Program-made: the position numbers and the translations under genes
Shown here: positions 37,750-45,770 of the stretch, one piece after another
How positions within the stretch are numbered: the stretch's first letter is position 1
Layout: the number at the start of each line of letters is the position of its first letter
Notes under the pieces: model-generated
Databases searched by the model: none
What the model saw: only the letters and a program-made list of their open reading frames with translations
Told to the model about the DNA's origin: nothing
NCBI RefSeq assembly: GCF_015222005.1
Contig: NZ_JADFFL010000002.1
Location: forward strand, 558,001 to 622,000
Direction: 5' to 3'
DNA length: 64,000 bases
Source: Mucilaginibacter myungsuensis
GTDB taxonomy: Bacteria; Bacteroidota; Bacteroidia; Sphingobacteriales; Sphingobacteriaceae

Positions 37750-38883
37750 TTATTGTTTAACTGCTTCCGTTCGTTTGGCCTTAGCTGCGGCCTCTTTGTC
37801 TTTTAAATTATTACCGTAACCCACCAATAGCACCGATAAGGTGATGGTAGCGATACCCAGTATCAGGGTAGAAAATGCTTTTTTGCTCACCGTTTTCCAT
37901 TCCTTTAATATCAGCCCCCATACGTTGGCGATGAGGATGATAAAGGCCATGTGCAATATCCAAGAGCTTGCGCCGTTACCCAGCTTGCTCTCGCCCATGC
38001 CGTAAAAAAAGAATTGCAAGAACCAGGTAGTACCGGCCAATGCCGAGAAGATATAGTTCTTTAATAGCGGTGTCTTACTATCGGTATAATTGCTGAAGGT
38101 TTTATTGCGGGCGTTCAGGATCATACACCACACAAAATTGGTGGTGAGGCCTCCCCAAAGGATGATGATGTAGGTGACGTTATTTTTATACAGGAAATTG
38201 CTACCATCGGTAATGTTGTTGGCCGCTCTCCAGGTCTCGTTAGCTGCGTCGGCCATAGCTGCTCCTGCGTCAATACCGAAGGCAAAACAAGCGCTCAGGA
38301 TACCTGAAACGATAGCCACGGTGATACCCAGACCGAAGTTGTAGTCTTTATTCTCGTTCTCGGCTGCACCTTCTTTATTCAGGTCGCGCTCTTTTAACGT
38401 ACCCGCGCGACCGCAGATAACAATACCCAATACACATACTACGATACCGATCAGTACGATCTGTCCCCATGTATTAGATGCCAGTATACCGATGCTATCT
38501 TTTCCCTCGGTGGGTGAAAACTGATAGTAGACCGCCGGCACCAAAGCCCCGAATACCGAACACAAACCCAAGATAATGGTACTACCTAAAGAAACCCCCA
38601 AGTATCGGACACCAAGCCCATAAGTCAAGCCGCCGATTCCCCAAAGCAGACCGAAGAAATAGGTCAATGCCAGGATACCTCCGTTGGTTGCTTTGATGAT
38701 GTCGATAAAGTTAGGAACGGTCAGGAATGCCGCGATTGGCGGAACGATCAGCCATGAGAACAGGCCGCCTACTATCCAAAAACTCTCCCAGGCCCAGCCT
38801 TTTACTTTTTTGTAAGGGATGTAAAAACTACCGGAGGCAAAGCCGCCGATGAAGTGAAATATAACGCCTAATATTACTTGCAT
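37750..38883 (-). CDS. rhaT: L-rhamnose/H+ symporter RhaT
   Basis: 377 aa, about ten transmembrane helices, of the RhaT family in the drug/metabolite transporter superfamily. It starts with GVIFHFIGGFASGSFYIPYKKV; conserved are WESFWIVGGLFSWLIVPP and the final helices with SSWILHMAFIILIANVWG. A basic C-terminal tail (KAKRTEAVKQ) lies in the cytoplasm. It imports L-rhamnose released by the secreted rhamnosidase. Spacing to the neighbouring genes is 11 and 29 nt, within one operon. Confidence 0.93.
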   Translation of the reverse strand: MQVILGVIFHFIGGFASGSFYIPYKKVKGWAWESFWIVGGLFSWLIVPPIAAFLTVPNFIDIIKATNGGILALTYFFGLLWGIGGLTYGLGVRYLGVSLGSTIILGLCSVFGALVPAVYYQFSPTEGKDSIGILASNTWGQIVLIGIVVCVLGIVICGRAGTLKERDLNKEGAAENENKDYNFGLGITVAIVSGILSACFAFGIDAGAAMADAANETWRAANNITDGSNFLYKNNVTYIIILWGGLTTNFVWCMILNARNKTFSNYTDSKTPLLKNYIFSALAGTTWFLQFFFYGMGESKLGNGASSWILHMAFIILIANVWGLILKEWKTVSKKAFSTLILGIATITLSVLLVGYGNNLKDKEAAAKAKRTEAVKQ

Positions 38884-38894
38884 GTTGATAAGGT

Positions 38895-41594
38895 TTAGTT
38901 TGCTGTGCTAAAATGATATGTACCCGAGCCTACATTGATCGCCGTATAGCCTGCCACCGCAGCGCTCGCGTCAACTTTGGTCACCGGCTTACCGCCCTCG
39001 GTAACCGCGCTGCCATTTTTGGTTGGTACGTAAACGGTAGCAGTGGTATTTGCCGGGATCACTACATCCAGATCAAATTTGCCATCGGCAACTTTCCAGC
39101 CCGAACTTACCTTGCCATACATGGTGTTATAGTCTGCCGATGCCGATGTCAACTTGCCGCCAACGGTCGGTTTGATGGTGATGCCTTTGTAACCCGGCGC
39201 GTCGGCTTTGGTGTCGATACCGGCTACGTGGCGATACATCCAATCACCAATAGCACCGTAAGCGTAGTGATTATAAGAGTTCATCGACGGAACTTCTAAT
39301 TGTCCATCCGGGTGGATACCGTTCCAGCGCTCCCAAATAGTGGTAGCGCCGCGCTTTACCGGGTATAACCACGATGGGTAATTTTCCTGCATCAGCAAGC
39401 GGAAGGCGGTCTCATCATGCCCGAAACGGCTCAGCGCGTGGCATAGGTACGGCGTACCCAAAAAGCCGGTGGTCAGGTGGTTTCCATAACGGCGAACGTT
39501 AGATGCCAAACGGTCGGCGGCTTGCTGCCTTAAATTTTCGGGCAGCATGTCAAATTGCAGCGCTAAGGTATAAGCTGTTTGTGTGTCAGATGATATCAGT
39601 CCGTTAGGAGTGACGTATTCTCTTAAGAAAGCGTTCTTCACATCGGCCAGTAATTTGGTGTAAGTATCAACATCATTGGTGTTGCCCAACACCTTGGCGG
39701 TGTTGATGAGCAATTGTGTAGAGTAAGCATAAAAGCACTGCGCGATCAGGTATTTGCTGGTAATGGCGGCAGTACCGTCATTATCATCGTTACGGGTAAA
39801 GAACAGCCAGTCGCCAAAGTGGCCGCCGGTGTTCCACAAGTTATTCTTGCTGCGGGCGGTCATACAATTAACCCAAGCCTTCATACTTGAGTATTGGTTG
39901 GCCAGGATCTGTTTATCGCCGTAAGCCTGGTACATCGTCCATGGGATGATGGTCGTAGCATCAGACCAGCCCGCGCTGCCGCCGCCACCTACAGGTTTGC
40001 CCTCGTCAAAAGCATCAGGGATAACGTGTGGCAAGCTGCCGTCTTTATATTGATCAGCGGCAACATCCTTTAACCATTTGGTAAAAAAGCTGTGCACATC
40101 CATATTGAAAGTAGCCGTGCGGGCAAACACCTGCGCATCGCCGGTCCAGCCTAAACGCTCGTCCCGTTGCGGGCAATCGGTAGGGATATCGATAAAGTTA
40201 CCGCGTTGGCCCCATTCGATATTATGTTGTAATTGGTTGATCAGCGGGTTGCTGCTGGTGAAATGGCCAGTTACCGGCATATCCGAGTAAACCGATATCG
40301 CGACAAAATCCTCAGGTTTGATATCGCCCGGGTAGCCTTCTATCTTGATATACTGGAAACCCTGCCAGGTAAACTGCGGTTCGAAGGTCTCTTGAGCGCC
40401 GCCTTTCAGGATGAACGTATTTTCTGATTTAGCGGCGCGCAAGTTCTCGGTATAAAAGTTACCGGCCGGATCCAGCACTTCAGCGTGCGATATTTTGATC
40501 TTGTCGCCTGCTTTACCTGTCACTTTAAATTGTACCCAACCAACTAAGTTCTGACCAAAGTCGATCACTTTTTCGCCCTTAGGCGTAGTGAAGATCTTTT
40601 TTACGTTAAAGGTCTCGTGCTTGCGCACAGGCTCGTTCTGGGTGGCGATCAATATGTTTTTAGGGTAGTTACCTACGGTAACCGCCGTCCATTTGCTATC
40701 GTCGAAACCAGCAACTGACCAGCCTTTTTGTTCCATCCTTGCATCAATGGTGCAACCCATGTAGATCTCGGCGTAGCGTACTTCGCCTGTCGCACTTTTC
40801 CAGGTGTTATCGGTGCCGATCACCTCGGTAGTGCCATCGGTGTAGGTAATGTTGATCTGCATCAGCAGGGCAATGTCCTTACCGTAGATCTCTTTCCTGT
40901 CGCCAATGCCGTAGATGCCGCGGTACCAGCCGCTTGCTAAACTTGCACCTGCCACGTTAGCGCCGGTCTTTAAAATAGTAGTAACATCATAAGCCTGGTA
41001 TTGCAGGCGTTTGTGGTAGCTGGTGTAACCCGGGGTAAGGTATTCATTACCCAATTTTTGTCCGTTGATCTTAGCCTCGTAAAAACCGTGAGCGGTTACA
41101 TAAGCTGTAGCCGACTTGATCTTTTTGCCGATCGAAAATCCTTTACGCAAAATAGGACTTGGGCGCGATGCCTCTTCCGTTGCCGGGCCTATCCATTGTG
41201 CTTTCCAATCACCTTCGCTTAACAAACCCATTTGAAAAGTGCCGGTACTTACTGCCGATGCTTTGCCTTTGTTATCCCAGATCTTCACTGTCCAGGTATA
41301 TTTTTCGCCCGACTTAAGCGGACTGCCTTTGTAGGTAATATAGTTGGCCTCGTCGGATGATACTTTGCCCGGTGCCCATACGGTGGTTTTGCCGTCGCTC
41401 ACTTTGATCTCGTAGGCGGTCTGCATCACATCGCGGGTGGTACCGGCGTCCATCTGCCAGCTAAAGCGTGGGGCAGCGGCGTCGATACTATTAGGGTTGA
41501 CCAGGTTCTCGGTCTTTAGTTGTACGGCCTTCACCTGCGCCATAGAAACATGGGCGGTAAGCAAGGCGACAAACAAAAAGAAAGCTTTTCTCAT
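38895..41594 (-). CDS. Secreted alpha-L-rhamnosidase, GH78
   Basis: 899 aa with a signal peptide (MRKAFFLFVALLTAHVSMAQ, cleavage before VKAV). It has the typical GH78 order: an N-terminal fibronectin-like domain, a rhamnosidase N-domain (ATAYVTAHGFYEAKINGQKLG), a concanavalin-like domain, the (alpha/alpha)6 catalytic barrel with DCPQRDERLGWTGDAQVFA (acidic catalytic pair Asp/Glu) and ERWNGIHPDG, and a C-terminal beta-sandwich. It removes terminal alpha-L-rhamnose from glycans or flavonoid glycosides in the periplasm or outside the cell. It is first in the rhamnose operon, so the enzyme and the transport and catabolic genes are induced together. Confidence 0.93.
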   Translation of the reverse strand: MRKAFFLFVALLTAHVSMAQVKAVQLKTENLVNPNSIDAAAPRFSWQMDAGTTRDVMQTAYEIKVSDGKTTVWAPGKVSSDEANYITYKGSPLKSGEKYTWTVKIWDNKGKASAVSTGTFQMGLLSEGDWKAQWIGPATEEASRPSPILRKGFSIGKKIKSATAYVTAHGFYEAKINGQKLGNEYLTPGYTSYHKRLQYQAYDVTTILKTGANVAGASLASGWYRGIYGIGDRKEIYGKDIALLMQINITYTDGTTEVIGTDNTWKSATGEVRYAEIYMGCTIDARMEQKGWSVAGFDDSKWTAVTVGNYPKNILIATQNEPVRKHETFNVKKIFTTPKGEKVIDFGQNLVGWVQFKVTGKAGDKIKISHAEVLDPAGNFYTENLRAAKSENTFILKGGAQETFEPQFTWQGFQYIKIEGYPGDIKPEDFVAISVYSDMPVTGHFTSSNPLINQLQHNIEWGQRGNFIDIPTDCPQRDERLGWTGDAQVFARTATFNMDVHSFFTKWLKDVAADQYKDGSLPHVIPDAFDEGKPVGGGGSAGWSDATTIIPWTMYQAYGDKQILANQYSSMKAWVNCMTARSKNNLWNTGGHFGDWLFFTRNDDNDGTAAITSKYLIAQCFYAYSTQLLINTAKVLGNTNDVDTYTKLLADVKNAFLREYVTPNGLISSDTQTAYTLALQFDMLPENLRQQAADRLASNVRRYGNHLTTGFLGTPYLCHALSRFGHDETAFRLLMQENYPSWLYPVKRGATTIWERWNGIHPDGQLEVPSMNSYNHYAYGAIGDWMYRHVAGIDTKADAPGYKGITIKPTVGGKLTSASADYNTMYGKVSSGWKVADGKFDLDVVIPANTTATVYVPTKNGSAVTEGGKPVTKVDASAAVAGYTAINVGSGTYHFSTAN

Positions 41595-41610
41595 GGGTTT
41601 TGTTAAAAAG

Positions 41611-41657
41611 GATGTATAATTGGTTTACGCAAGTTAACAAAAACCATTTTGGTTAAC
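41611..41657. promoter_or_regulatory. Rhamnose operon promoter and GntR operator region
   Basis: On the minus strand TTTG (41638-41641), 19 nt and TATACATC (41611-41618, only partly like TAnnTTTG) could drive the operon. Overlapping it are three half-sites: TGGTTT at 41621, AACCA at 41642-41646 and TGGTT at 41650-41654, the last two forming an inverted repeat with a 3-nt centre. GTTAAC occurs twice (41633-41638 and 41652-41657). A GntR dimer bound here could control both divergent transcripts. Confidence 0.45.
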
Positions 41658-41682
41658 CGTCCCTTACTGTCCGATAGTCCGA

Positions 41683-42708
41683 ATGAAAAATTACCTTAAG
41701 ATCATCCAGATCGACGAATATTCTATCACGCCCAAGTACCTGCAGATCTGTAATTCTATCCTGCGGGGCATCGAGGAGCGCAAGATCGAGAAGGATGATA
41801 TCCTGCCCTCCATCAACGACCTGAGCATTGCTCTGGAGGTTGCCCGCAACACCATCGAGCGCGCTTACAAGGAACTTAAAAAGTACAACGTCATCAGCTC
41901 GGTAGCAGGTAAGGGTTATTTTATTACCGATACGCAATTTACCCAACCGTTAAAGGTGCTGTTGTTGTTCAACAAGTTAAGCAGCCACAAAAAGATCATT
42001 TACGATGCCTTTGCAGAGCGCCTGGGCAGTAACGCCGCTATCGACTTTTATATCTATAACAGTAACTTCAATTTCTTTAAAAAGCTGCTGTCGGGTAATA
42101 CCGACCATTACTCCAAGCTGATCATCTTCCCCTTTTTTGTGGAGGATGGCGGCCACGCGGCATCGGTAATCAACGAGTTACCTAAAGATAAACTGATCCT
42201 GATGGACCACCTGCTGGATGGCGTGGACGGCGATTTTGGTGCCGTATACGAAAAATTTGAAGAGGACATTTACAATGCCCTGAGTCAGCTACTGGATAAG
42301 CTGAGCAAGTACCACACGCTCAAGATCATCTTCCCCGAGAATAGTTATTACTCTAAAGATATCCTGACGGGATTCATCACCTTCTGCCGGCAATATGCAT
42401 TCGATTACGAAGTGATCCATGACCTACAAAGCGGCGACCTGACACCCGGAGCAGCATACATCAACCTGAAAGAGGATGACCTAGTAGAATTGGTCGAGCT
42501 GATCATCAGCAGTAAGCTGAAAGTAGGGGAGGACATCGGCGTGATATCCTACAACGAGACCCCGCTCAAAAAAGTGATCCTGAACGGCATCACCACGATA
42601 TCCACAGATTTTAAACTGATGGGCGAAAAGGCGGCAGAGTTAGCTTTGAATAATGTGAAAGAGCATGTAGCGATACCATTTAAGGTGACGTTGCGGGAGT
42701 CGTTGTAG
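41683..42708 (+). CDS. GntR-family regulator with sugar-binding (LacI-like) domain, probable rhamnose regulator
   Basis: 341 aa. Residues about 8-80 are a GntR winged helix: LQICNSILRGIEERKIEKDD, ILPSINDLSIALEVARNTIE and YKELKKYNVISSVAGKGYFI. The rest is a periplasmic-binding-like sensor domain (VLLLFNKLSSHKK, GVISYNETPLKK, TTISTDFKLMGEKAAELA). It is divergent from the rhamnose operon with an 88-nt intergenic region and so is most likely its regulator, sensing rhamnose or an intermediate. Other Bacteroidota use AraC-type RhaR for this job. Its 3' end overlaps the convergent membrane-protein gene by 29 nt. Confidence 0.88.
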   Translation: MKNYLKIIQIDEYSITPKYLQICNSILRGIEERKIEKDDILPSINDLSIALEVARNTIERAYKELKKYNVISSVAGKGYFITDTQFTQPLKVLLLFNKLSSHKKIIYDAFAERLGSNAAIDFYIYNSNFNFFKKLLSGNTDHYSKLIIFPFFVEDGGHAASVINELPKDKLILMDHLLDGVDGDFGAVYEKFEEDIYNALSQLLDKLSKYHTLKIIFPENSYYSKDILTGFITFCRQYAFDYEVIHDLQSGDLTPGAAYINLKEDDLVELVELIISSKLKVGEDIGVISYNETPLKKVILNGITTISTDFKLMGEKAAELALNNVKEHVAIPFKVTLRESL

Positions 42709-43372
42709 AAGATGTTATTACATATTTGGGTTTAAACTCCTTCTCAACTTTAGGTTTAATTTTTCCGAATAGGCAGAAAATCAACACTGAAAGCGCATAA
42801 ATGCAAATAATTACAATTGCTCTTTTGTAATATTCTTGCGCAAGAACTAAATTATCGACTTTTTCGTTAATAATTGGTTCATTGTTTTGAGTATACTTAG
42901 ATAAGCGAAGAATCATAGACCTGTAGTAATCATCCTCACCTCCACTAATATTAATATCGTTGATATCAATAACATGGTAACCCTTTCTCGCTAATGCCTT
43001 TACCGAAAACCAAACAGTTCTCACTGTGTAAAGAGTTAAGATAAATGATAGGGTAACAAAGCATTGAATTGCAATTTGATATTCGCTATTGCCGATTGTG
43101 AATGTGTTAGATGCAACTACAAGAGAAGTCGTGATGCTTATAGTACTTATAAAAGATGAAGCTTTTGACTCAATGCTGTTACGTCTTTCGTTTTCACTTT
43201 GAGATATCTTGAATTCTAAATCTAATGCTTTGCTAAGATTAACACTATTAATTCTTAGTTCTATTGATTTAATATTTTCAGTTTTATCATCGTTGACTCT
43301 GTCCAAAAGCGGCCAAAAAAATTCCCGGATAACTTTAAGATATTTTTTCAACCAATAGACTAGCAATTTCAT
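42680..43372 (-). CDS. Three-helix membrane protein of the ATP-grasp/precursor cluster
   Basis: 230 aa from the ATG at 43372; this start overlaps the ATP-grasp gene by 38 nt. Predicted membrane segments are at about 72-92, 99-122 and 184-204, with an amphipathic, charged N-terminal region (residues 25-70) and a Ser/Thr/Pro-rich C-terminal tail (SSTTTPATSP). I do not recognise the family. Tight overlap with the ATP-grasp ligase gene and shared low GC content suggest that it belongs to the same system, perhaps in export of, or protection from, the modified peptide. It has no ABC, peptidase or efflux motifs, so that role is speculation. Confidence 0.7.
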   Translation of the reverse strand: MKLLVYWLKKYLKVIREFFWPLLDRVNDDKTENIKSIELRINSVNLSKALDLEFKISQSENERRNSIESKASSFISTISITTSLVVASNTFTIGNSEYQIAIQCFVTLSFILTLYTVRTVWFSVKALARKGYHVIDINDINISGGEDDYYRSMILRLSKYTQNNEPIINEKVDNLVLAQEYYKRAIVIICIYALSVLIFCLFGKIKPKVEKEFKPKYVITSSTTTPATSP

Positions 43373-44300
43373 CTGATATTTTGAAGTTAAGTTGTTTTTC
43401 AATCCATGCCCATTGTCCATTAGGATTGATCTCTAAAAAAATATAATTGCCTAATTGGTCTAAAACAAAGTCAATCGCTGCAAAATTTAAATTTAATTTC
43501 TTTGTAAGAGCTTGACATCTTTTTACCAAATCCAGAGGCAGTGATATCTGTGAATACTCTAATATTTCATCCGTTTTCCTCCAATCAACCCGGGCCTCTT
43601 CGTTGGCTTGAGAGTGGATAAACGCTGGAAACAGCTTGGTACCAACTATTGTAACACGGATATCTGCCTGCTTTTCTATCAGATTCTGAAGATAGATAGG
43701 GCACTCTCTCGTACGTTCTAAATTTTGCTTATTGATTTCGACCTTGCTGGTAAAAATTACCCCTTCCTCATTATTAGTTCCAACTAACCCAGATTTTATA
43801 GGTTTAATAATACACAAACTATTATTTTCAGAGTAAAACGCCTCTACTTGTTTCGGATGGTTAGAAATTATGCTATTAGGGATTTCAAATCCCAGTTCTT
43901 TAGCGAGTATTAACTGGAATAACTTGTTTTCAGCATTTCTGATGTCATAAACATTGCTTATCCAAAAGGCATTCCCAAGAATTCGATATATGCCCTCTAA
44001 GGTGTACAACAATTCCGCCTTAATGAATTCCTTTTGTCCAGATGTTAATGTATTGTTTGTGACGTGTATTTCTGGTCTACGAAAGTAAACGGACTTCACC
44101 TCACACAAATTAATTGCTATCCCTTTAGAAATATCATATAAATAGAAATGTCCATTATTGACAGTTAATGAAACCTGAACAGATTTTCCTATCTCTTCCG
44201 TGTTTAACCTATAAAATGCAACCCTAAGCGATGTTAACTTACTGACAACAAAGTCCGTCGTAATATCACCCTTGTTAGTTATTAACAATATTTCAATCAT
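43335..44300 (-). CDS. ATP-grasp ligase, MvdC/MvdD-like graspetide maturase
   Basis: 321 aa. The family opening is seen in ILLITNKGDITTDFVVSKL and the block VYFRRPE (residues 71-77), typical of ATP-grasp RiPP ligases. The ATP-grasp core has Lys in CIIKPIKSG (about 163-171), LQNLIEKQADIRVTIVG (204-220), AIDFVLD (275-281, metal Asp) and FLEINPNGQW (288-297, metal Glu and Asn). Such enzymes activate Glu/Asp side chains as acyl-phosphates and join them to Thr/Ser (ester) or Lys (amide) of a precursor peptide. It overlaps the upstream precursor gene by 8 nt (ATGATTGA), which is strong evidence for coupling. The downstream membrane-protein gene overlaps by 38 nt. Confidence 0.9.
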   Translation of the reverse strand: MIEILLITNKGDITTDFVVSKLTSLRVAFYRLNTEEIGKSVQVSLTVNNGHFYLYDISKGIAINLCEVKSVYFRRPEIHVTNNTLTSGQKEFIKAELLYTLEGIYRILGNAFWISNVYDIRNAENKLFQLILAKELGFEIPNSIISNHPKQVEAFYSENNSLCIIKPIKSGLVGTNNEEGVIFTSKVEINKQNLERTRECPIYLQNLIEKQADIRVTIVGTKLFPAFIHSQANEEARVDWRKTDEILEYSQISLPLDLVKRCQALTKKLNLNFAAIDFVLDQLGNYIFLEINPNGQWAWIEKQLNFKISDEIASLLVEKIS

Positions 44301-44604
44301 CTTTTTCTGCGGTCGAAAAAGTTTTTGTTTTTAATTCCAAAAGCATATCATGCAAGTCTTCTTTCTCGCCACCAATCTTAGTTTTAGTACCAAGTTCTGA
44401 TAATTCAAAACTTGCATCTGAATTTTCACCGATAACCCTTGTTTGGGTTGCAAGGTTTAAGTCATCAGCACATAAATCGATGAAGGGTTTTGTTGTTCCG
44501 TTCGCTTGGTAGACATTAAGCGATTGCTGCTCATCATAGATATAAGAAACAACTGAGTTGTGCTCAGTTCTTTCGATTTCAAAATCAAATATCAAAGGTT
44601 TCAT
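44293..44604 (-). CDS. Graspetide-like precursor peptide with three core repeats
   Basis: 103 aa. Residues 1-50 are an acidic leader (MKPLIFDFEIERTEHNS at the start; TKPFIDLCADDLN before the cores). From residue 51 three units follow at an exact 20-residue period: LATQTRVIGENSD (51-63), LGTKTKIGGEKED (71-83) and LKTKTFSTAEKDD (91-103, the last residue). The shared pattern is LxTxTxxxxExxD with 7-residue linkers ending in Glu. Two Thr plus Glu and Asp per unit fit omega-ester crosslinking by the ATP-grasp enzyme encoded directly downstream with 8-nt overlap. No Gly-Gly leader end or peptidase gene is visible. No convincing promoter was found in the AT-rich upstream region. Confidence 0.85.
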   Translation of the reverse strand: MKPLIFDFEIERTEHNSVVSYIYDEQQSLNVYQANGTTKPFIDLCADDLNLATQTRVIGENSDASFELSELGTKTKIGGEKEDLHDMLLELKTKTFSTAEKDD

Positions 44605-44709
44605 GTTTGCTAAATTTTAAAATAATTTATATCGAATTTAATAATTTTATCAACCTTACGCAGGCATGAATCACAAATGGTAATTATCAAGATAGCAACT
44701 AAAATAGAG

Positions 44710-44723
44710 CCGATTTAAATCGG
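44710..44723 (-). terminator. Possible terminator after the FGE gene
   Basis: CCGATTTAAATCGG is a perfect 14-nt palindrome 6 nt after the FGE stop, followed on the minus strand by CTCTATTTTAG. The U run is weak. Confidence 0.4.
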
Positions 44724-44729
44724 TCTACA

Positions 44730-45770
44730 TCAATCCTTCACACACCTGAACCCCAAATTATCCGACGCGCTCTTGACCTCTCCCTTACCCCGGCTACCAG
44801 CTTTATAACGAATGCAATATTGCTCGCTGCAAATAAACGAACCGCCGCGCTGCACGTGTGAGATCGTACCCGGTTCATCGGGGTCAAAACTGTCTGAAGG
44901 GCCTTGGGGGTTATCTGTCGGGCTTTTAGCATAGTAGTCGGGGCGGTAAAAGTCGCTGCACCACTCCCAAACGTTGCCTTCCATATCGTACAGGCCATTG
45001 GCATTAGGCGGGAATGACATCACCGGGGATAAACCTTTAAAGCCGTCCTCGGCGGTGTCTTTATCGGGGAAGTGCCCTTGATAATTGTTAGACATCATTT
45101 TACCACCGGGATGTAATTCGTTGCCCCAATAATAAGTGGTGTTGGGTTTATTGGCACGGGCGGCATATTCCCACTCAGCCTCGGTAGGCAGGCGTTTGCC
45201 AGCCCAGTGGGCATAAGACTTGGCATCATCATAACTGATATTTACCACCGGGTAATTCTCCCTCCCTTTATTGTTGCTCTGCGGACCGTATGGGTGCTGC
45301 CAGCTTGCGCCTGCCACATAACGCCACCATTGTAGTGGATTATCTAAAGAAACAGGTTGAGCTGGAGCGGTGAACACACCCGAACCCGGCACTACACTCG
45401 CCGGGTCAACACCCGGGAAATCTTTCGGGTCCAATTGCTGCTCGGCTACGGTCTTGTAACCGGTCGCGTCCACAAATTTTTTGAACTCGGCGTTAGTCAC
45501 CTCGTGGGTGTCCATCCAAAAATCCTTTAGGTTGACGGCGTGGACCGGGCGGGTATCGTTAAAACTCGGATCATCAGACCCCATTTGGAAACTGCCACCT
45601 TTAATGTGGACCATGCCCGCGTAAGCTGCGCTATCGGTAGAGCTGGTCGTAGCCGAAGCGGGATCCGTCGCTGTAGTATCGCCCTGCGTTTCTTTGGTAG
45701 CTGAGCCGCCGCAACCCGCTATCGCGATAGCAAAAGCTAATAAGCCGATGTTATAATTCCTCAAGATCAA
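44730..45770 (-). CDS. Formylglycine-generating enzyme family lipoprotein (SUMF1-like)
   Basis: 346 aa. It begins with a lipoprotein signal with lipobox IAGC (Cys20) followed by a Thr/Ser/Asp-rich linker. The FGE fold starts at MVHIKGGSFQMGSDD and shows EVTNAEFKKFV, GKRLPTEAEWEYAARA, GNVWEWCSDFY and the end GFRCVKD. The two active-site cysteines of FGE are both present in RGGSFICSEQYCIRYK. It should convert the Cys of the sulfatase motif to formylglycine in the periplasm. The start codon is TTG at 45770, overlapping the sulfatase stop (TTGA), since no ATG precedes the signal sequence. Gene pairing supports the role. Confidence 0.9.
   Translation of the reverse strand: MILRNYNIGLLAFAIAIAGCGGSATKETQGDTTATDPASATTSSTDSAAYAGMVHIKGGSFQMGSDDPSFNDTRPVHAVNLKDFWMDTHEVTNAEFKKFVDATGYKTVAEQQLDPKDFPGVDPASVVPGSGVFTAPAQPVSLDNPLQWWRYVAGASWQHPYGPQSNNKGRENYPVVNISYDDAKSYAHWAGKRLPTEAEWEYAARANKPNTTYYWGNELHPGGKMMSNNYQGHFPDKDTAEDGFKGLSPVMSFPPNANGLYDMEGNVWEWCSDFYRPDYYAKSPTDNPQGPSDSFDPDEPGTISHVQRGGSFICSEQYCIRYKAGSRGKGEVKSASDNLGFRCVKD

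Noticed and set aside
44605..44709. Promoter of the graspetide precursor at TTACCATTTG (near 44674)
   Set aside because: The box has three instead of two bases between TA and TTTG and no well-spaced TTG, so it is not listed as a feature.
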